From Molossus alvarezi (lineage: Eukaryota > Chordata > Mammalia > Chiroptera > Molossidae), in the NCBI GenBank assembly GCA_037176705.1, contig CM073898.1:38133488-38197487 (forward strand): 64,000 nucleotides of DNA. The letters run 5' to 3'. Under the pieces are notes generated by a model. That model made no database searches and was not told the origin of the DNA. It saw only the letters and a list, made by a program, of their open reading frames with translations. Shown here in pieces: positions 48,256 to 59,469 of the stretch. The translations under genes and the position numbers were made by a program. Within the stretch, counting starts at the first letter, position 1; each line of letters starts with the position of its first letter.

Positions 48256-49563
48256 TTAACTTTTTAAAAACTTTCTAAGAGAAAAAAAGGAGCCACGAGT
48301 GTCTGCTCCAGTGGGGACTTGGGTGTGTCTTCTCTCCTCGCTTTAATACTGAGATGGCAAACAGCTGGGCGGAGAAGCCAGGACGCACTTGTGCACTTGC
48401 AGATGGGGAGGAGACCTCGGGGGTCCCAGGTGACCCACCCACAGCCATCAATTACTTCGGGCTCCTGAGCATCATCGATGTGTGTTCAATAACTCCCCTT
48501 TGGAACATGGGAGAGATTTAATCCGACTTCCAGAGTAACACACAAACCCTGGAGTGAAGGAATCTCTTTACTTATATAATTGGTGTTTTATGTGGGGTAA
48601 CCATTTGAGTTATATTTAACCTACATTTGATGTGTTTCAAATGCTCTGGCCCCTATAAAAGATCAGGTTATGAGTCATTCACGAGCAACTCAAGGGAAAA
48701 TTGGAAGCAGCTGGGGAGCCTGGACTGCGGGGAATCTGATGGACAAGGAAACCGAGGAGAGAGGCAGCGGGCTTGTCAGGGCCTGAGCTTGCTCATCGCT
48801 GGGCCTTGGCCCTGGTGTCTCGACTCCCTTCCGGGCTCGGAGACCCCAGGCTGCCAAAGTGTTCCTTTTCATAGGCAGGTGAAATAGTCCTCAGGGAGAA
48901 AACTAAACGTTGAAGCTTTTGTAGCCCATCTCTTTTTCTATGGTGCTGTTTATCTCTAAAAGTTACAGAAACTAAGCTATTACCCATTTAGGTAACCAGG
49001 TTATTTGAGGAGCCTCATCTTGAAGGAGGGAATAGAAGAAAATGGCTTTATATATATATTTTTATATATACAGTTTTGAATCATGTCTTGTCAGGTCACC
49101 CTCTCCATCCCTCAGTGCCATTTCAGGCAGATTTGATGTCTCTTGGGTCACTTTTAGTTAATAAAATTTGACCAAACAAATCTCATAAGGGACTCAAAGC
49201 TCATCTTTCCTCCAGGGTGGGCTTGGGGTGTGCGTATAGATATTGGGGGGGGACCTGCCTCCCACCTGCCAGCCCCTTGATTCTCAGGAAGTTGTGAAAG
49301 GCGGGGTGGGAGGGGGCTTCAGAAATCTGCTTCTGTGGCTCCTGATCTTTTGTTAGCGATGGGAGTGGTCGCCAGTATCACACTGTCTGTTATGATTCTC
49401 TCTGAAACTGGAGGCCTCTGTTAATTTCAGAGCCATCCAGAGCCCATATGGTGTCTGGGCCAATTAAAAACAGGTGCCTCCAGGGAACCCTCTGGGGTGG
49501 TGGGAATGTTTTATGCCTTGTGCTGCTCTCCCCTAAGGCATCAACAAGAATAGTCTTGGGCCT
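48256..49563. other. Unassigned DNA
   Basis: Mixed composition with a (TA)n patch at 49052-49070. Short frames near 48627-48987 occur on both strands without splice evidence. Confidence 0.35.
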
Positions 49564-49573
49564 AGAACAGTCT

Positions 49574-49757
49574 AGGGTGCGACCTGTGGGTCGCAACCCC
49601 TTTGGGGGTTGAACGACCCTTTCACAGGGGTCACCTAAGACATAACAGTAGCGAAATTACAGTTATGAAGTAGCAACGAAAATAATTTTATGGTTGGGGT
49701 CACCACAACATGAGGAACTGTATTAAAGGGTTGCGGCATTAGGAAGGTTGAGAACCT
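49574..49757 (+). mobile_element. Non-autonomous hAT element (URR1-like), copy 3
   Basis: From ACCTGTGGGTCGCAACCCC to AAGGTTGAGAACC, in the same orientation as the 30253 copy and closely similar to it. Terminal bases and TSD are partly eroded. Confidence 0.87.
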
Positions 49758-49759
49758 AG

Positions 49760-50218
49760 ACTCTAGGCTCTTGGGTCAGGCCCCTCAAGGCCAAGGGTAG
49801 CACAGAGCAGACTGTTGGAGAACACCAGCTACAAGCATGGGTTTCCCAGGCTGCATACAGGCGCAGCTGGACACCTTCCCTGATCCAGTGTAGCTGCTCA
49901 CAGACTGTTAGGGCCTTGCTTGTACCCTGAGAGGAATCTGTTCTATTTTATTAAACTAAGACGCCTTTGAGCCCCAATGAATAATTTATCAGTAACTGCA
50001 TCAATGTTCTTTACTAGGGAAAGGAGCTAAGGAAAGGAGGAAAAGGAACAAAGGCTTCAGCCACCCAGGGTACGGTGTCTAAAGGTGAGAGAGGAAGCAA
50101 TCAAAACATTCATTCAAATGGCTATTCTGTTTGGTAGCAGGGAGGAAGGAAATGAGTGGAGGGACGGAAGACATGCCTGTTCTAATCAAATACCTTTTTT
50201 TAAAAGAAAGAAGGTTAT
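49760..50218. other. Unassigned DNA
   Basis: No repeat or exon was recognised in this stretch. Confidence 0.35.
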
Positions 50219-50383
50219 GTCCCTGGCAGGGTAACTCGGTTGGTTAGAGCACTGTCCTAATAAGCCAAGGTTTCAGGTTTGATCTCCGGGTTAAGGCACA
50301 CCCAAGAATCAACTGATGAATGCATAAGTAAGTGGAACAACAAGTCGATGTTTCTCTCTCTCTCCCCCTTTCTCTCTTTCTCT

Positions 50384-50427
<44 letters not shown>

Positions 50428-50456
50428 AAAGAAAGAAAAAAGGAAAAGAAAAAAGG
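50219..50456 (+). repeat. Older tRNA-derived SINE with GAAA tail
   Basis: The head GTCCCTGGCAGGGTAACTCGG, then TTGGTTAGAGCACTGTCC, differs from both VES types, but the CGATGTTTCTCTCTCTC end is shared. The tail has expanded into (GAAA)n at 50387-50450. Confidence 0.82.
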
Positions 50457-50546
50457 TCACCAGGAAGTTACCTCTGGAGACAGTGGCCCCCTCATCTGAC
50501 CATATCCACTCCTCATAGCCTTTACCTATGACCCCTGACTCACTTT

Positions 50547-51238
50547 TTTTTTTCAATCAGTCTTTTTTATTGAATACAAAGAGAACTGTACAGTTGCAAA
50601 TGTTGACCATTCATAACATTACATAAAGGCAACAGAGTTAAAAACAACAACAACAACAACAATCACATTGCCCAGCCAGTGTGGCTCATGGGTTGAGCAT
50701 TGACCCATGCACCAAGAGGTTGCCAGTCTGATTCCCAGTCAGGGCACATGTCCAGGTTGTGGGCCTGATCCCCAGTGGGGGGCATGCAGGAGGCGGCCAA
50801 TCAATGTTCTCTCTCATCGATATTTCTCTCTCTCTCTCCCTCTCCCTTTAAAATCAATAAAGAAAAACTTATTTTAAAAAACACACAAATATCAAAACAT
50901 GCTTATTATTTTAGCCTCAAATACTACTTCAGATTTGGTTTAATTAAAATATCTTGACTCTGTTTTGGATAAAAATAACATCTTAAGTACTAAAATATTA
51001 TGCAACTGCCTATATACAACAAAACTGGTTTTTAAAAATCGATTACTGTGTTCCAAAATAAAGGGTTTGCCATGCAATGACAGTCTGTCTTGCTTATATA
51101 TTAAGGCCCCCTGGACTCTGGTGCCTTGATACTTTTGTGCTTTTGACTTTCATTAGTCAACGAGAAGAGAACCATATTTTAAACCTATGTTGTGGAATTT
51201 TAAAATGTATGCTTTCAGCAGAAAAACATACCTGAGGC
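50547..51238 (-). pseudogene. Processed retrocopy of an unidentified mRNA 3' UTR
   Basis: Read on the minus strand it ends TTCAATAAAAAAGACTGATTG followed by a poly-A tail (plus-strand T-run at 50542-50552), so it has a polyadenylation signal 13 nt before the tail, as in a mature mRNA. Both ends are flanked by the 15-bp direct repeat CCCCTGACTCACTTT (50532-50546 and 51239-51253), the mark of L1-mediated insertion. No coding frame remains in the roughly 480 bp outside the later SINE, so it looks 5'-truncated within a 3' UTR. The parent gene is not recognised. A long non-coding RNA or an unlisted retroelement is the alternative. Confidence 0.75.
50670..50880 (+). repeat. VES-related SINE, subfamily B, inside the retrocopy
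   Basis: Head GCCCAGCCAGTGTGGCTCATG and end TTTAAAATCAATAAAG. It inserted beside a (CAA)n run (50645-50661) and splits the retrocopy. Confidence 0.92.
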
Positions 51239-51253
51239 CCCCTGACTCACTTT

Positions 51254-51886
51254 ATGAAGGCTCTGGGTAGTGATTCTGTCTATGGCTGGCCTGTGTTTTA
51301 GGTTCCTCCAAGCCAAGGGAGCTGTGAGCATTCCACCCCTGAAAAGAACCTGTCCTTAGAGAGTGTCATTCATACACAGTGGCAGGTTTGTTTGGCTCTT
51401 TGGACCTTGCAAGAAACCTTCTAGTTCAGATGAAAGTTGATATATCTTAATCCCTTTCAGTTTTGGAGACCTTAGGCAGTTACAAGGCTCCCTTTCTTAT
51501 GAGCTTTTATTTAAAATTCTATTTTTAGTATAAAAAACTTTAAACCTTAAAAGGGTGAGAATGCATATCTCTGGATAGAAATTGATTTGAACTATATAGA
51601 TCTTGAAATAATGCATGGACTACTTAGGTTAAGCACCACAGTCAGCGTATTAACGTCATCTCAATATTTTTATGTTGCTGAGATGTTCAGTAATTGATAC
51701 GTGTTCTGTGCTCTGAAGATGTTTCCGTTTGCACTGGGCAGGAGTTGCAGAACTGACATACAGTGGCTATCAACTGCACTTACACCTAGTAAATGTAAGG
51801 AGCTAGCTTCTGTCAAACATGGAAAATGCCATTCTGAGGGTAATGCAAGATATCCAGGGGTAGACTTTTGTTTCTTTATAGGGTCA
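51254..51886. other. Unassigned DNA
   Basis: No exon or repeat was recognised in this stretch. Confidence 0.35.
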
Positions 51887-51904
51887 AAAAGATGCTTATC
51901 TTTT

Positions 51905-52162
51905 TTTTTTTTTTATCCTCACTCAAGGACTTTTTCTTTTTTTTTGCATTTATCTTCAGATAGAGTGCGAGGAAGAGAGGGAAGAAGAGAGAGAGGGAAA
52001 CACCGACATGAAAGAGACACATCTAGTGGTTGCCATCCACACGACCCCAACCGGGGCTGGGGCCAAACTGCAGCTGAGGTACGTGCCCTTAGTGGGAACC
52101 GAACCCAGGCCTCTCTGGACCGCAGGCCGATGCTCTAACTGCTAAGCGAAACTGGCCAGGGC
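51905..52162 (-). repeat. VES SINE, full length
   Basis: TSD AAAAGATGCTTATCTTTT (51887-51904) and AAAAGATGCCTATCTTTT (52163-52180). Confidence 0.95.
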
Positions 52163-52228
52163 AAAAGATGCCTATCTTTTACCAATTAAAAGCATACATT
52201 TAATTTTTTTCCTGTTATTTAAAATGTT

Positions 52229-52505
52229 CGCCCTGGCCAGTTTGGCTCAGCAGTTAGAGCATCAGCCTGCAGTCCTGAGAGACCCGGGTTCCGTTCCCGC
52301 TAAGGGCAGGTACCTCGGTTGCAGTTTGTCCCCGGCCCTGGTGGGTCGTGCGGGTGGCAGCCACTCGGTGTGTTCCTTTCACATCGATGTTTCTCTCTCT
52401 CTGTCTCTCTGTTCCTCTCTCTCCCTCCCACTCTACCTGAACAAAAAATGGAAAAATGTCCTTGGGTGAGGATAAAATACAATAAAATAAAATAAAATAA
52501 AATAA
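52229..52505 (+). repeat. VES SINE with (AAAAT)n tail
   Basis: TSD AAAATGTTC at 52220-52228 and 52506-52514. The tail is a clean AAAAT pentanucleotide run. Confidence 0.94.
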
Positions 52506-52514
52506 AATAAAATG

Positions 52515-54434
52515 TTCATGGCATTCATGTCTCTTTCAAATGTACAGTCAGTATTTATATCTTATGTTATTCACATTAATTAAAATTCCTCTACTCTTAG
52601 AATATTATTATGAAAACCAAAATATAATGAGTCCCGGCTTTCTATTCAAGTTGTTAGGAGCAATTTGGCTTGCAATCCAGAGAGGAAGGGATGAATCCCC
52701 GTCATCTCCTCAGACAAGAAGCACACGGACCTGAAATATTTATAACAAGGGCAGGTCACGGTGAGTGCACCAGAGGGTGATGGTATGTATGCAATTAGCA
52801 GGATGCACAGTCTAATGATATTGAGAGAAAGTGACAGTTGCAAATAACACAAGCCTCTGCAGCTAAATATACATCTTCCGATGCCTCTGAAACATTTCAG
52901 AGTGTCGTCATTAGCAGTTATCACAGTACTGGTTCTAAAGAACTGCCCTCTCCCTTCGCAAAGCGAGGGGCTGGTGCATTCTGCCCATCTGAATGGGACT
53001 CGAGGCTCTGGTTTCCCACTAGAGAAAATGATGGGGGTTGAAAAATGTGAGAGGGTGGAGGAAGGGACAGAGACCTCAGAGAGAGTGTGAAGAATTCTGG
53101 GAAGCCAATCAGAAGTCCACCCCTGGGACCCCGAGGCTGCTAACGATAATGATGGTACTGGCAGGTCACGGGTCATGGTACATGCCTCAGCTTCCCCCTT
53201 TGGATAAGTTAGCAGAGACACCTTCTCTAGAGACATGGTGAGCTGACCAGGAGGGCTGTATCTCTCTCCTTCAAGGGAAACTATGAAGATAACTCCCTGG
53301 TTTTATCTCCTGCACATACATCCCTGCTCCTCACTCCAAGGGATGTCAGTGTAGACCATGTCCTCTCACCTGGAGCTGCTGCTACTAAAGACGCCTCAAG
53401 GAAGCCTTTTCCTTCCTCAGGACCATTCATATGCCTTTAGTGCTTTTATTCTACTCAAGGTGTCTATTCATTTTCTCTGCATCTTTTAAATATTTTAAAT
53501 AATTTATGCTGGGCTTTTAGCTTTTATAGGCTCCATCTGAGATTCTTTTAGTCGTGTAAAGTGAAAATGCTTGCATTTTCCCCACCCTCGGTTCATCTGA
53601 CTACTTCACTGTAAGTGCATTCAGCTTTCCACCTGGAAACACTAGTGAGATCCCGTGTTTCTGCAGTTTACCTAGCTGCCTTCTTCCTCTCCGTGGCGGA
53701 TGTGTATTGTGCCACTTTAGCTAAGCTGGGACTACATTTCCCAGAATTCTGCTCCTTGCACAGTTGTCTTGGATCAGAAGAGAAATTCGGTTTGCGATTC
53801 AGAAGGCAGAAATGAGGCAGCCATATTCTTTTTGTGCTCAAAGCTTGACAGTGGCCCGGGGAGCCGTTGCCACTCACACGTCACTGCAGCTCTGGTGGCG
53901 CCACTGGTTGGTGCGGGGCACCCACAGCTCCCCCAGATCCTGCCAGGTCTCCTATGTCCGCTTCTCTGGCTCCAGGGCCCAGTCCACTCTTCTCTGTGGG
54001 AGAAGGTCACCAGCTTACCCTGCAGGTCACCTGCACCGTAGACCTGGAGGCTTGTTGGTAGTTGAGAGTCCAGTTCAAGGCCCAGACATCCTTGCAGCTT
54101 CGACCTCATCCCCACAGGTGTCCGTGCTTCTCCCCACTTCACGTCACCTTTCCTGCCTGCTTGCCTGGGAACTTCAAGTTCAAGACCAGAGGCAGAAGCA
54201 ATCCTCACAGAGACTGTTTAATCAGCTCCCACAGTCAAATACGGTCAAATCCCTAAAATAAGTTCCTTATTTCACCCCTAGTGATTGTGCTTCTCCTTGA
54301 TGGATACACTAACTTTACTTGGTTGAGTGCATTTTGGCAAATACAGGAAAAAGGATTTAGGCTACAACTGTTAAGGTCAAGATAACCTGTCCCCGTAGTC
54401 TCACCTGGATGAGGAATCTCCAATCACACTTAAA
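52515..54434. other. Unassigned DNA, partly old repeat
   Basis: The GGGACTACATTTCCCAGAATTC stretch near 53728 recalls old mammalian repeats, and 53.8-54.2 kb is GC-richer with overlapping frames on both strands (165 codons plus, 144 minus). None has splice sites that favour it, so no gene is called. Confidence 0.35.
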
Positions 54435-54449
54435 ACATTTCTATTTGGG

Positions 54450-54710
54450 CCCTGGCCGGTTTGGCTCAGCGGTTAGAGCGTCGGCCTGCGGTCAGAGAGA
54501 CCCGGGTTCGGCCCCCGCTGGGGGCATGTACCTCGGTTGCAGTTTGTCCCCAGCCCTGGTCGGTCGTGCGGGTGGCAGACACTCGATGTGTCCCTTTCAC
54601 GTCCATGTTTCTCTCTCTCTCTCTCTTCCTCTCTCTCCCTCCCACTCTACCTGAACAAAAAATGGAAAAATGCCCTCGGGTGAGGATAAAAAAACAAAAA
54701 AAACCAAAAC
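54450..54710 (+). repeat. VES SINE, full length, young
   Basis: Perfect 15-bp TSD ACATTTCTATTTGGG at 54435-54449 and 54711-54725. The head is close to consensus (GGCCCTGGCCGGTTTGGC). Confidence 0.96.
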
Positions 54711-54959
54711 ACATTTCTATTTGGGCCAAACACCTGGAATTTGAACCAATAGTATCATCAGTTTCCCTTCTTGTGCTCAGAGCAGTTTAAGGTTTTTCAG
54801 CAACTTTAGGGTCTCCGATGTGAGCGCTGAGTGGCCAAGGTATAACCTTCACTTTGGGGAGTGTCCTGCTGCAAGTCTGTCATTGGAGCAAGGCAGTTCC
54901 AGGCACGCAAGGCCCCCTGATTGCCCAATCAGCCTCCGCACATTACAGGGCCTGTTAAG

Positions 54960-55044
54960 AAGAAGCCTTCTTTGGGGAGGAGGGTGTCAATGTGGGGGAA
55001 AAGGAGAGACATCTGTAATACTTTCAACAGTAAAGATAAATTTT
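54960..55044 (+). mobile_element. Very short L1 3' end
   Basis: GAGAGACATCTGTAATACTTTCAACAGTAAAGATAAA parallels the 3' end of the L1 at 6405-6450 (GGGACATCTGTAATGCTCTC, then CAATAAAGATTG). Only about 85 bp inserted. Confidence 0.75.
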
Positions 55045-55060
55045 AAAGAAGCAGCAGCAG

Positions 55061-55271
55061 TCCAGCCGGTATGGCTCAGTGGTTGAGCGTTGACCCATGC
55101 AGCAAGAGGTCGCTGGTTCGATTCCTGGTCAGGACACACGCCCAGGTTGTGGGCCTGATCTCCAGTGGGGGGCGTGTAGGAGGCGGCCAATTGATGTTCT
55201 CTCTCATTGATGTTTCTATCTCTCTTTCCCTCTCACTTCCTCTCTCTCTAAAATCAATAAGAAAAAAATAA
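55061..55271 (+). repeat. VES-related SINE, subfamily B, flanked by (GCA)n
   Basis: Head TCCAGCCGGTATGGCTCAG. The TSD is AAAGAAGCAGCAGCAG on the left and AAAGCAGCAGCAGCAGCAG on the right, so the microsatellite was duplicated with the target and has since lengthened on the right. Confidence 0.9.
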
Positions 55272-55297
55272 ATAAAGCAGCAGCAGCAGCAGCACCC

Positions 55298-55436
55298 TTC
55301 TTGCCTAGTTGGAGTGGCTTGGTTGGCTGAGCATTGTCCTGTGCACTATAAGGTTGGTGGTTCAATTCCCGGCCAGTATGAAGGCAACCGATGGATGTTT
55401 CTCTCTCTCCCTTCCAAGCCTTCTTAGGAAAAACAA
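55298..55436 (+). repeat. Diverged short tRNA-derived SINE
   Basis: CTAGTTGGAGTGGCTTGGTTGG with a GGTTCAATTCCCGGCCAG B-box region and a CGATGGATGTTTCTCTCTC end. The middle is deleted. Confidence 0.7.
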
Positions 55437-55880
55437 TAATCTCTTTGGGCAGCCAGTGAGAATTTATTTGACTTTTCTACATGGGTGGGTGTGTTGATTT
55501 TCAAGCATATGTTTAGATTCTGCGAGCTGCCCAGAAGCCACAACACTGCATTTTGGTTACATACATGTTTATGCACGCAGAGCTGGTGAGAGCTGGAAAC
55601 GCTTCAGGAAATCTCGGTATTGTTCCCGGGGCTGAACTTTCCCGACTGTAATGCCTTTTTTTAAAAAAAACATGAGAGTTTCTTTTGGATCAGACTTAGA
55701 TATACGGGTCATGACTTGCACAAGATCTTAAATAACCCCAAACCTAGATGAATAAGAGCCGTTTCCAAACACAGCTGCTCCACAATGGAGATCGCCAACG
55801 TCCTCCTTACAAGGGGAGGGAAGGAGACTTCCAGAAATCTGGTTCTTTCCTCTGCAGTGTGTTTTCCATTCAGTCCATGA
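55437..55880. other. Unassigned DNA
   Basis: No repeat family or exon was recognised before the inverted-repeat arm. Confidence 0.35.
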
Positions 55881-56030
55881 ATGAAGACTTGTTTTTGTTA
55901 ACTCAAATATCCATTCTTGGAATAATTTTTCAGGGACCTTACTACCGTTATCATCTTTACACTTCAGTTAAATTATGCTGGATTCACTTTGTATAAATTC
56001 AAGCAAACAGACTAGTATCAGTCCAGCTAG
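55881..56030 (+). repeat. Inverted repeat, left arm (150 bp)
   Basis: It pairs with the reverse complement of 57271-57422. By eye there is one substitution (CTTCAG versus CTTTAG) and two single-base length differences. It runs from ATGAAGACTTG to CAGTCCAGCTAG. Confidence 0.95.
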
Positions 56031-56114
56031 TCCTATAGCTATATAATCCTGGCAGGAAAAAGGTCATAGAAATGGAAGCCAAACATTACCTGAATAAAGG
56101 AGACTACATCTTTT

Positions 56115-56355
56115 CTTTTTTTTTAATCCTCGCCCAAGGATATTTTTCCATCGATTTTCAGATAGAGTGAGAGGAAGGGAGAGAGAGAGAAACATCGATG
56201 TGAGAGAGACATATCCATTGGTTGCCTCCCGTACCACCCCAGCTAGGGCTGGGAATTGAACTGCAACCAAGGTACGTGCCCTTGACTGGAATTGAACCCG
56301 TGATTCTTTGGTCCGTGGGCCGATGTTCTAACCACTGAGCCAAACCAGCCAGGGC
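56115..56355 (-). repeat. VES SINE in the inverted-repeat loop
   Basis: TSD AGAGACTATATCTTTT on the right and GGAGACTACATCTTTT (56099-56114) on the left. It lies only in the loop, so it does not tell the age of the arms. Confidence 0.92.
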
Positions 56356-57060
56356 AGAGACTATATCTTTTGATGTTATCTTCCATATTCAAGTTTGTCG
56401 GTGTGGATCATTAGAACCCGGAGTGTCTCTAGGCCACAGCAGTCTGGGGATACACAGGGGTTCATGCATGTGGGGATATTGGGATGTTCATACATATTAC
56501 CAAAGGTTTACCCACCTTAGTTCAATAATAATTAATAGGTAGACATAGGTATCAGATCAACGAAGATCAGAATTTTTGGCTTTCTTACTGAGAATGGCTG
56601 TTAGAGGACGACAACAGGCATACTCCAGATTGTCCCCAGTTACAGGCACCACCCTTACACACAGGGTCAAGGACTGTCCACTAAGCTCCCTGCATGATGA
56701 GGAAGAGATGAGTCAGGAGCTCCCAGAGGAGTGGAGAGAAGAGAGGAATGAGCTGAGCATGCCCAGTTCCTTCCTTCAAAAATACCCATCAGAGCAGTCA
56801 GTACTCCTCTCACGGGAAGAGGAGGGAAGGGGTAGGGAGAGGCCACGATGTTATTCTAGGGAATTGCCTCCCCATGGACAGGGTGCCCTTCCTGGGCTCG
56901 GCTGCTGTCTCCTACCAGGCTCCACCACGGCTTCTGGAGCCCTCAAGGAACCCGAAGTGGCCCGATAATCTTTAACAAAGCAGGAGAGAATGTTTTTATT
57001 CTTTTTATAGGTTTGCTGTGGCATCTTGCTAACAGAAGCCCAGTTATGCTCAGGCTGGTA
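56356..57060. other. Loop of the inverted repeat, unassigned
   Basis: It holds a 130-codon plus-strand frame (56576-56968), rich in E, R and S, with no recognised domain, start context or flanking splice sites that could be settled. It could be a chance frame in a GC-moderate stretch. Confidence 0.35.
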
Positions 57061-57265
57061 AATGTAACAAACTAACTATTTTCTTCCCCAGCCCCCTTGC
57101 ATGAAGGGATTGCCACGTGACACAATTTGGACCAATGATACAGAAACAGACTTCTCTTGAATTTTTCTGCTTTCCAGATTTTAAAATCTATATATAGCTA
57201 GTAGTGGCCTCTCCTCCCACTCCCCTCTTCTTGCCTTGGATTGGAAATGACGGAGTTACAGCCAT
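57060..57265 (+). mobile_element. Possible old LTR-like repeat
   Basis: GCCCCCTTGCATGAAGGGATTG, CCACGTGACACAATTTGGACC and a GCCTTGGATTGGAAATGACG stretch resemble the LTR-like repeat at 14540. The family is unsure. Confidence 0.35.
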
Positions 57266-57270
57266 CTTGC

Positions 57271-57422
57271 CTAGCTGGACTGATACTAGTCTGTTTGCTT
57301 GAATTTATACAAAGTGAATCCAGCATAATTTAACTAAAGTGTAAAGATGATAACGGTAGTAAGGTCCCTGAAAAATTATTCCAAGAATGGATATTTGGAG
57401 TTAACAAAAAACAAGTCTTCAT
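57271..57422 (-). repeat. Inverted repeat, right arm (152 bp)
   Basis: Reverse complement of the left arm at 55881-56030, from CTAGCTGGACTGATAC to CAAGTCTTCAT. The arms are separated by 1,240 bp. Beyond both ends the similarity stops sharply. Confidence 0.95.
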
Positions 57423-58510
57423 CCTTGAAGAGTCAAGGATGAAAAGTGGCACGTTAAGGGTGGAGCAGCAGATACACAGAAACAGGTGCCTGGTGGCAAT
57501 GTTGATCAGCTGTGCTAACGACGCATCAGCCTACTCCTGGGTTTCTTGTGTGAGAAAATAGAAAGACATTTGTATGAAACACCCTGAAATGGGTTTCTGT
57601 TACTTGCAGATAATTGAGATCTGAACTGAGAACAACCCATTTCCCCCAAGCAGCTTCAGAGGGGAACTTCATGAAGCAGGAAAGGGTGATGGAGGCTCCT
57701 TACCCTGTCTCTCCCCACTCCCCCAGCCAACCCAAGCATCCAAACCAACACCAGGACCCCAGGGATGACACAGGTTGTGGCCATTTCACCCCTCCTCTCA
57801 TCCTTTAATAACACTGTGGGGCAGAGTCTATTCCTTCATTCTTATCACTTACGTGCTATTTAAAATCCACACTCCCTGCCTATATGAAGCCAAGAACTCA
57901 CCACCTCATTGACAATAATCACAGAGTCCATTCTCCTGGTTCTCTTGTTTAACTTGAGATGTCATTTACCATTTAGAAAAAATCGGATAAGTCAGAACTG
58001 TGTTTCTAATAAAAGTGTCCATTTATAACAAGCTATTTTGTCACCGACTCCTCCAGCTTTTAAGCAATCAATTCTCTTCTCCGCTAACTCAATAACTTAT
58101 TATCATCTTCCAAACCAGATTTGTATTGAGTAGAGACAGAGGGTGAGTTGAAGGGACTCAGATATTAGATCAATAAAGAAATCACATTCTCACCCCCTGG
58201 GCAGCACATCCTCAAATCCCAGGGAGCTCCACCTTACACAATTTAGGAGTATTCCATGCTAATGAAAGAAGTCAGAGGATGTCAAGAGGGAGAAAAACAA
58301 CTGCCTTATCATAACCTAATTAACTACTTCCTGAGACATACAAACTTGAAAAAGATTACAGGCCAAAAAAGATGTCTGCATTCTTGTCTTATTTTAATAC
58401 AAAATATTAAATAATATTGTTTTTCTACCAAGAAATATTAACAGATCCAGGGAATCTTACAACAAATAAGTCCTTAATAGGTTTTTTATTTTTCACGTCC
58501 TTCTGTAAGA
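57423..58510. other. Unassigned DNA
   Basis: No exon or family was recognised in this stretch. Confidence 0.35.
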
Positions 58511-58525
58511 GAATGGCATTCTTTT

Positions 58526-58788
58526 ATTTATTTATTTCTTTTACCCTTATCTGAGGACTTTTTTTTTTTTTTTTCATTTATTTTCAGATAGAGAGGGAGG
58601 GAGAGAGGGGGGAAGAGAGAAACAAACATCGATGTGAGAGAGACACATCGACTGGTCGCCACCCACACAACCCCAACCAGGGCCGGGGACAAACTGCAAC
58701 CGAGGTACGTGCCCTCAGCGGGAACTGAACCTGGGACTCTCTGGTCCACGGGCCAATGCTCTAACCGCTGAGCCAAACCGGCTAGGGC
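58526..58788 (-). repeat. VES SINE, full length
   Basis: Perfect TSD GAATGGCATTCTTTT at 58511-58525 and 58791-58805. Confidence 0.95.
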
Positions 58789-58899
58789 AAGAATGGCATT
58801 CTTTTAAACCAAGCTGTATATTTGTTGTGATGGTTCCTGTCACTTTGTGGTTCCTACATATGTATATCTCTGTGTGCCAGTGAGTCTTATTTTTGTCTG

Positions 58900-59395
58900 G
58901 CCGTATCAATTACAACGTGTATCAATTAGAATGCACTGATCTGCAAGTAACAGAAAACCTAATAGTGGTTCAAACCACAAGGACATTTATTGTTTAGTCG
59001 TTAAGAAGTCTTGAGACAGGCTGTCCTTGCGTCTGTTCAGTGGCTCGGTGACGTTGGCTAGGACTGAGGATCTTCCTCTCATTCCACGCTGCCCTCCTCA
59101 AAGAGGCGGTGATGTTGCCAGGTGGCTGCCACGCCTTCCAGAACCAGTGTCCATAAGCAAAAAGGCAAAAGCAAACAGGATTTGGTTCATGGGTCTCACT
59201 TCTTTATCAGGGAATAAATATTTTTGCGGCAGCACTCCAAAGGCTTACCCCCGGATTTCACTGTCTGGAAATGGGTCACATGGCAAGTGCTGGCTACAAA
59301 GGGCACTGGGACATCCAATATGGCATTGTCAACCTTTTGTATGGAGACAGGCAAAGAGGAGGGGCTTTGGCAATAGTTGAGTAGGCTATGAACAT
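58900..59395 (-). repeat. Old interspersed repeat, family unresolved
   Basis: The order CAAGTAACAGAAAACCTAATAG, AGGACATTTATTGTTTAG, CTCTCATTCCACGCTGCC, TCTTTATCAGGGAATAAA, GGAAATGGGTCACATGGCAAG recalls a mammal-wide repeat in antisense, but I cannot name it. A 117-codon frame inside is probably incidental. Confidence 0.4.
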
Positions 59396-59469
59396 CCCTG
59401 CCATAGAATATAAACTTACAGAACTCAGTAACTGCATACTTCCATTTTCTCTGTGTCCTTTTGTAATAC

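Noticed and set aside
53764..54261. 165-codon plus frame and 144-codon minus frame
   Set aside because: They overlap head-on, neither has a domain or splice support, and nearby text resembles an old repeat.
56576..56968. 130-codon frame in the inverted-repeat loop as a transposase or cargo gene
   Set aside because: No transposase motif, no transposon ends or TSD at the arms, and low-complexity E/R/S composition. Kept only as an unassigned frame.
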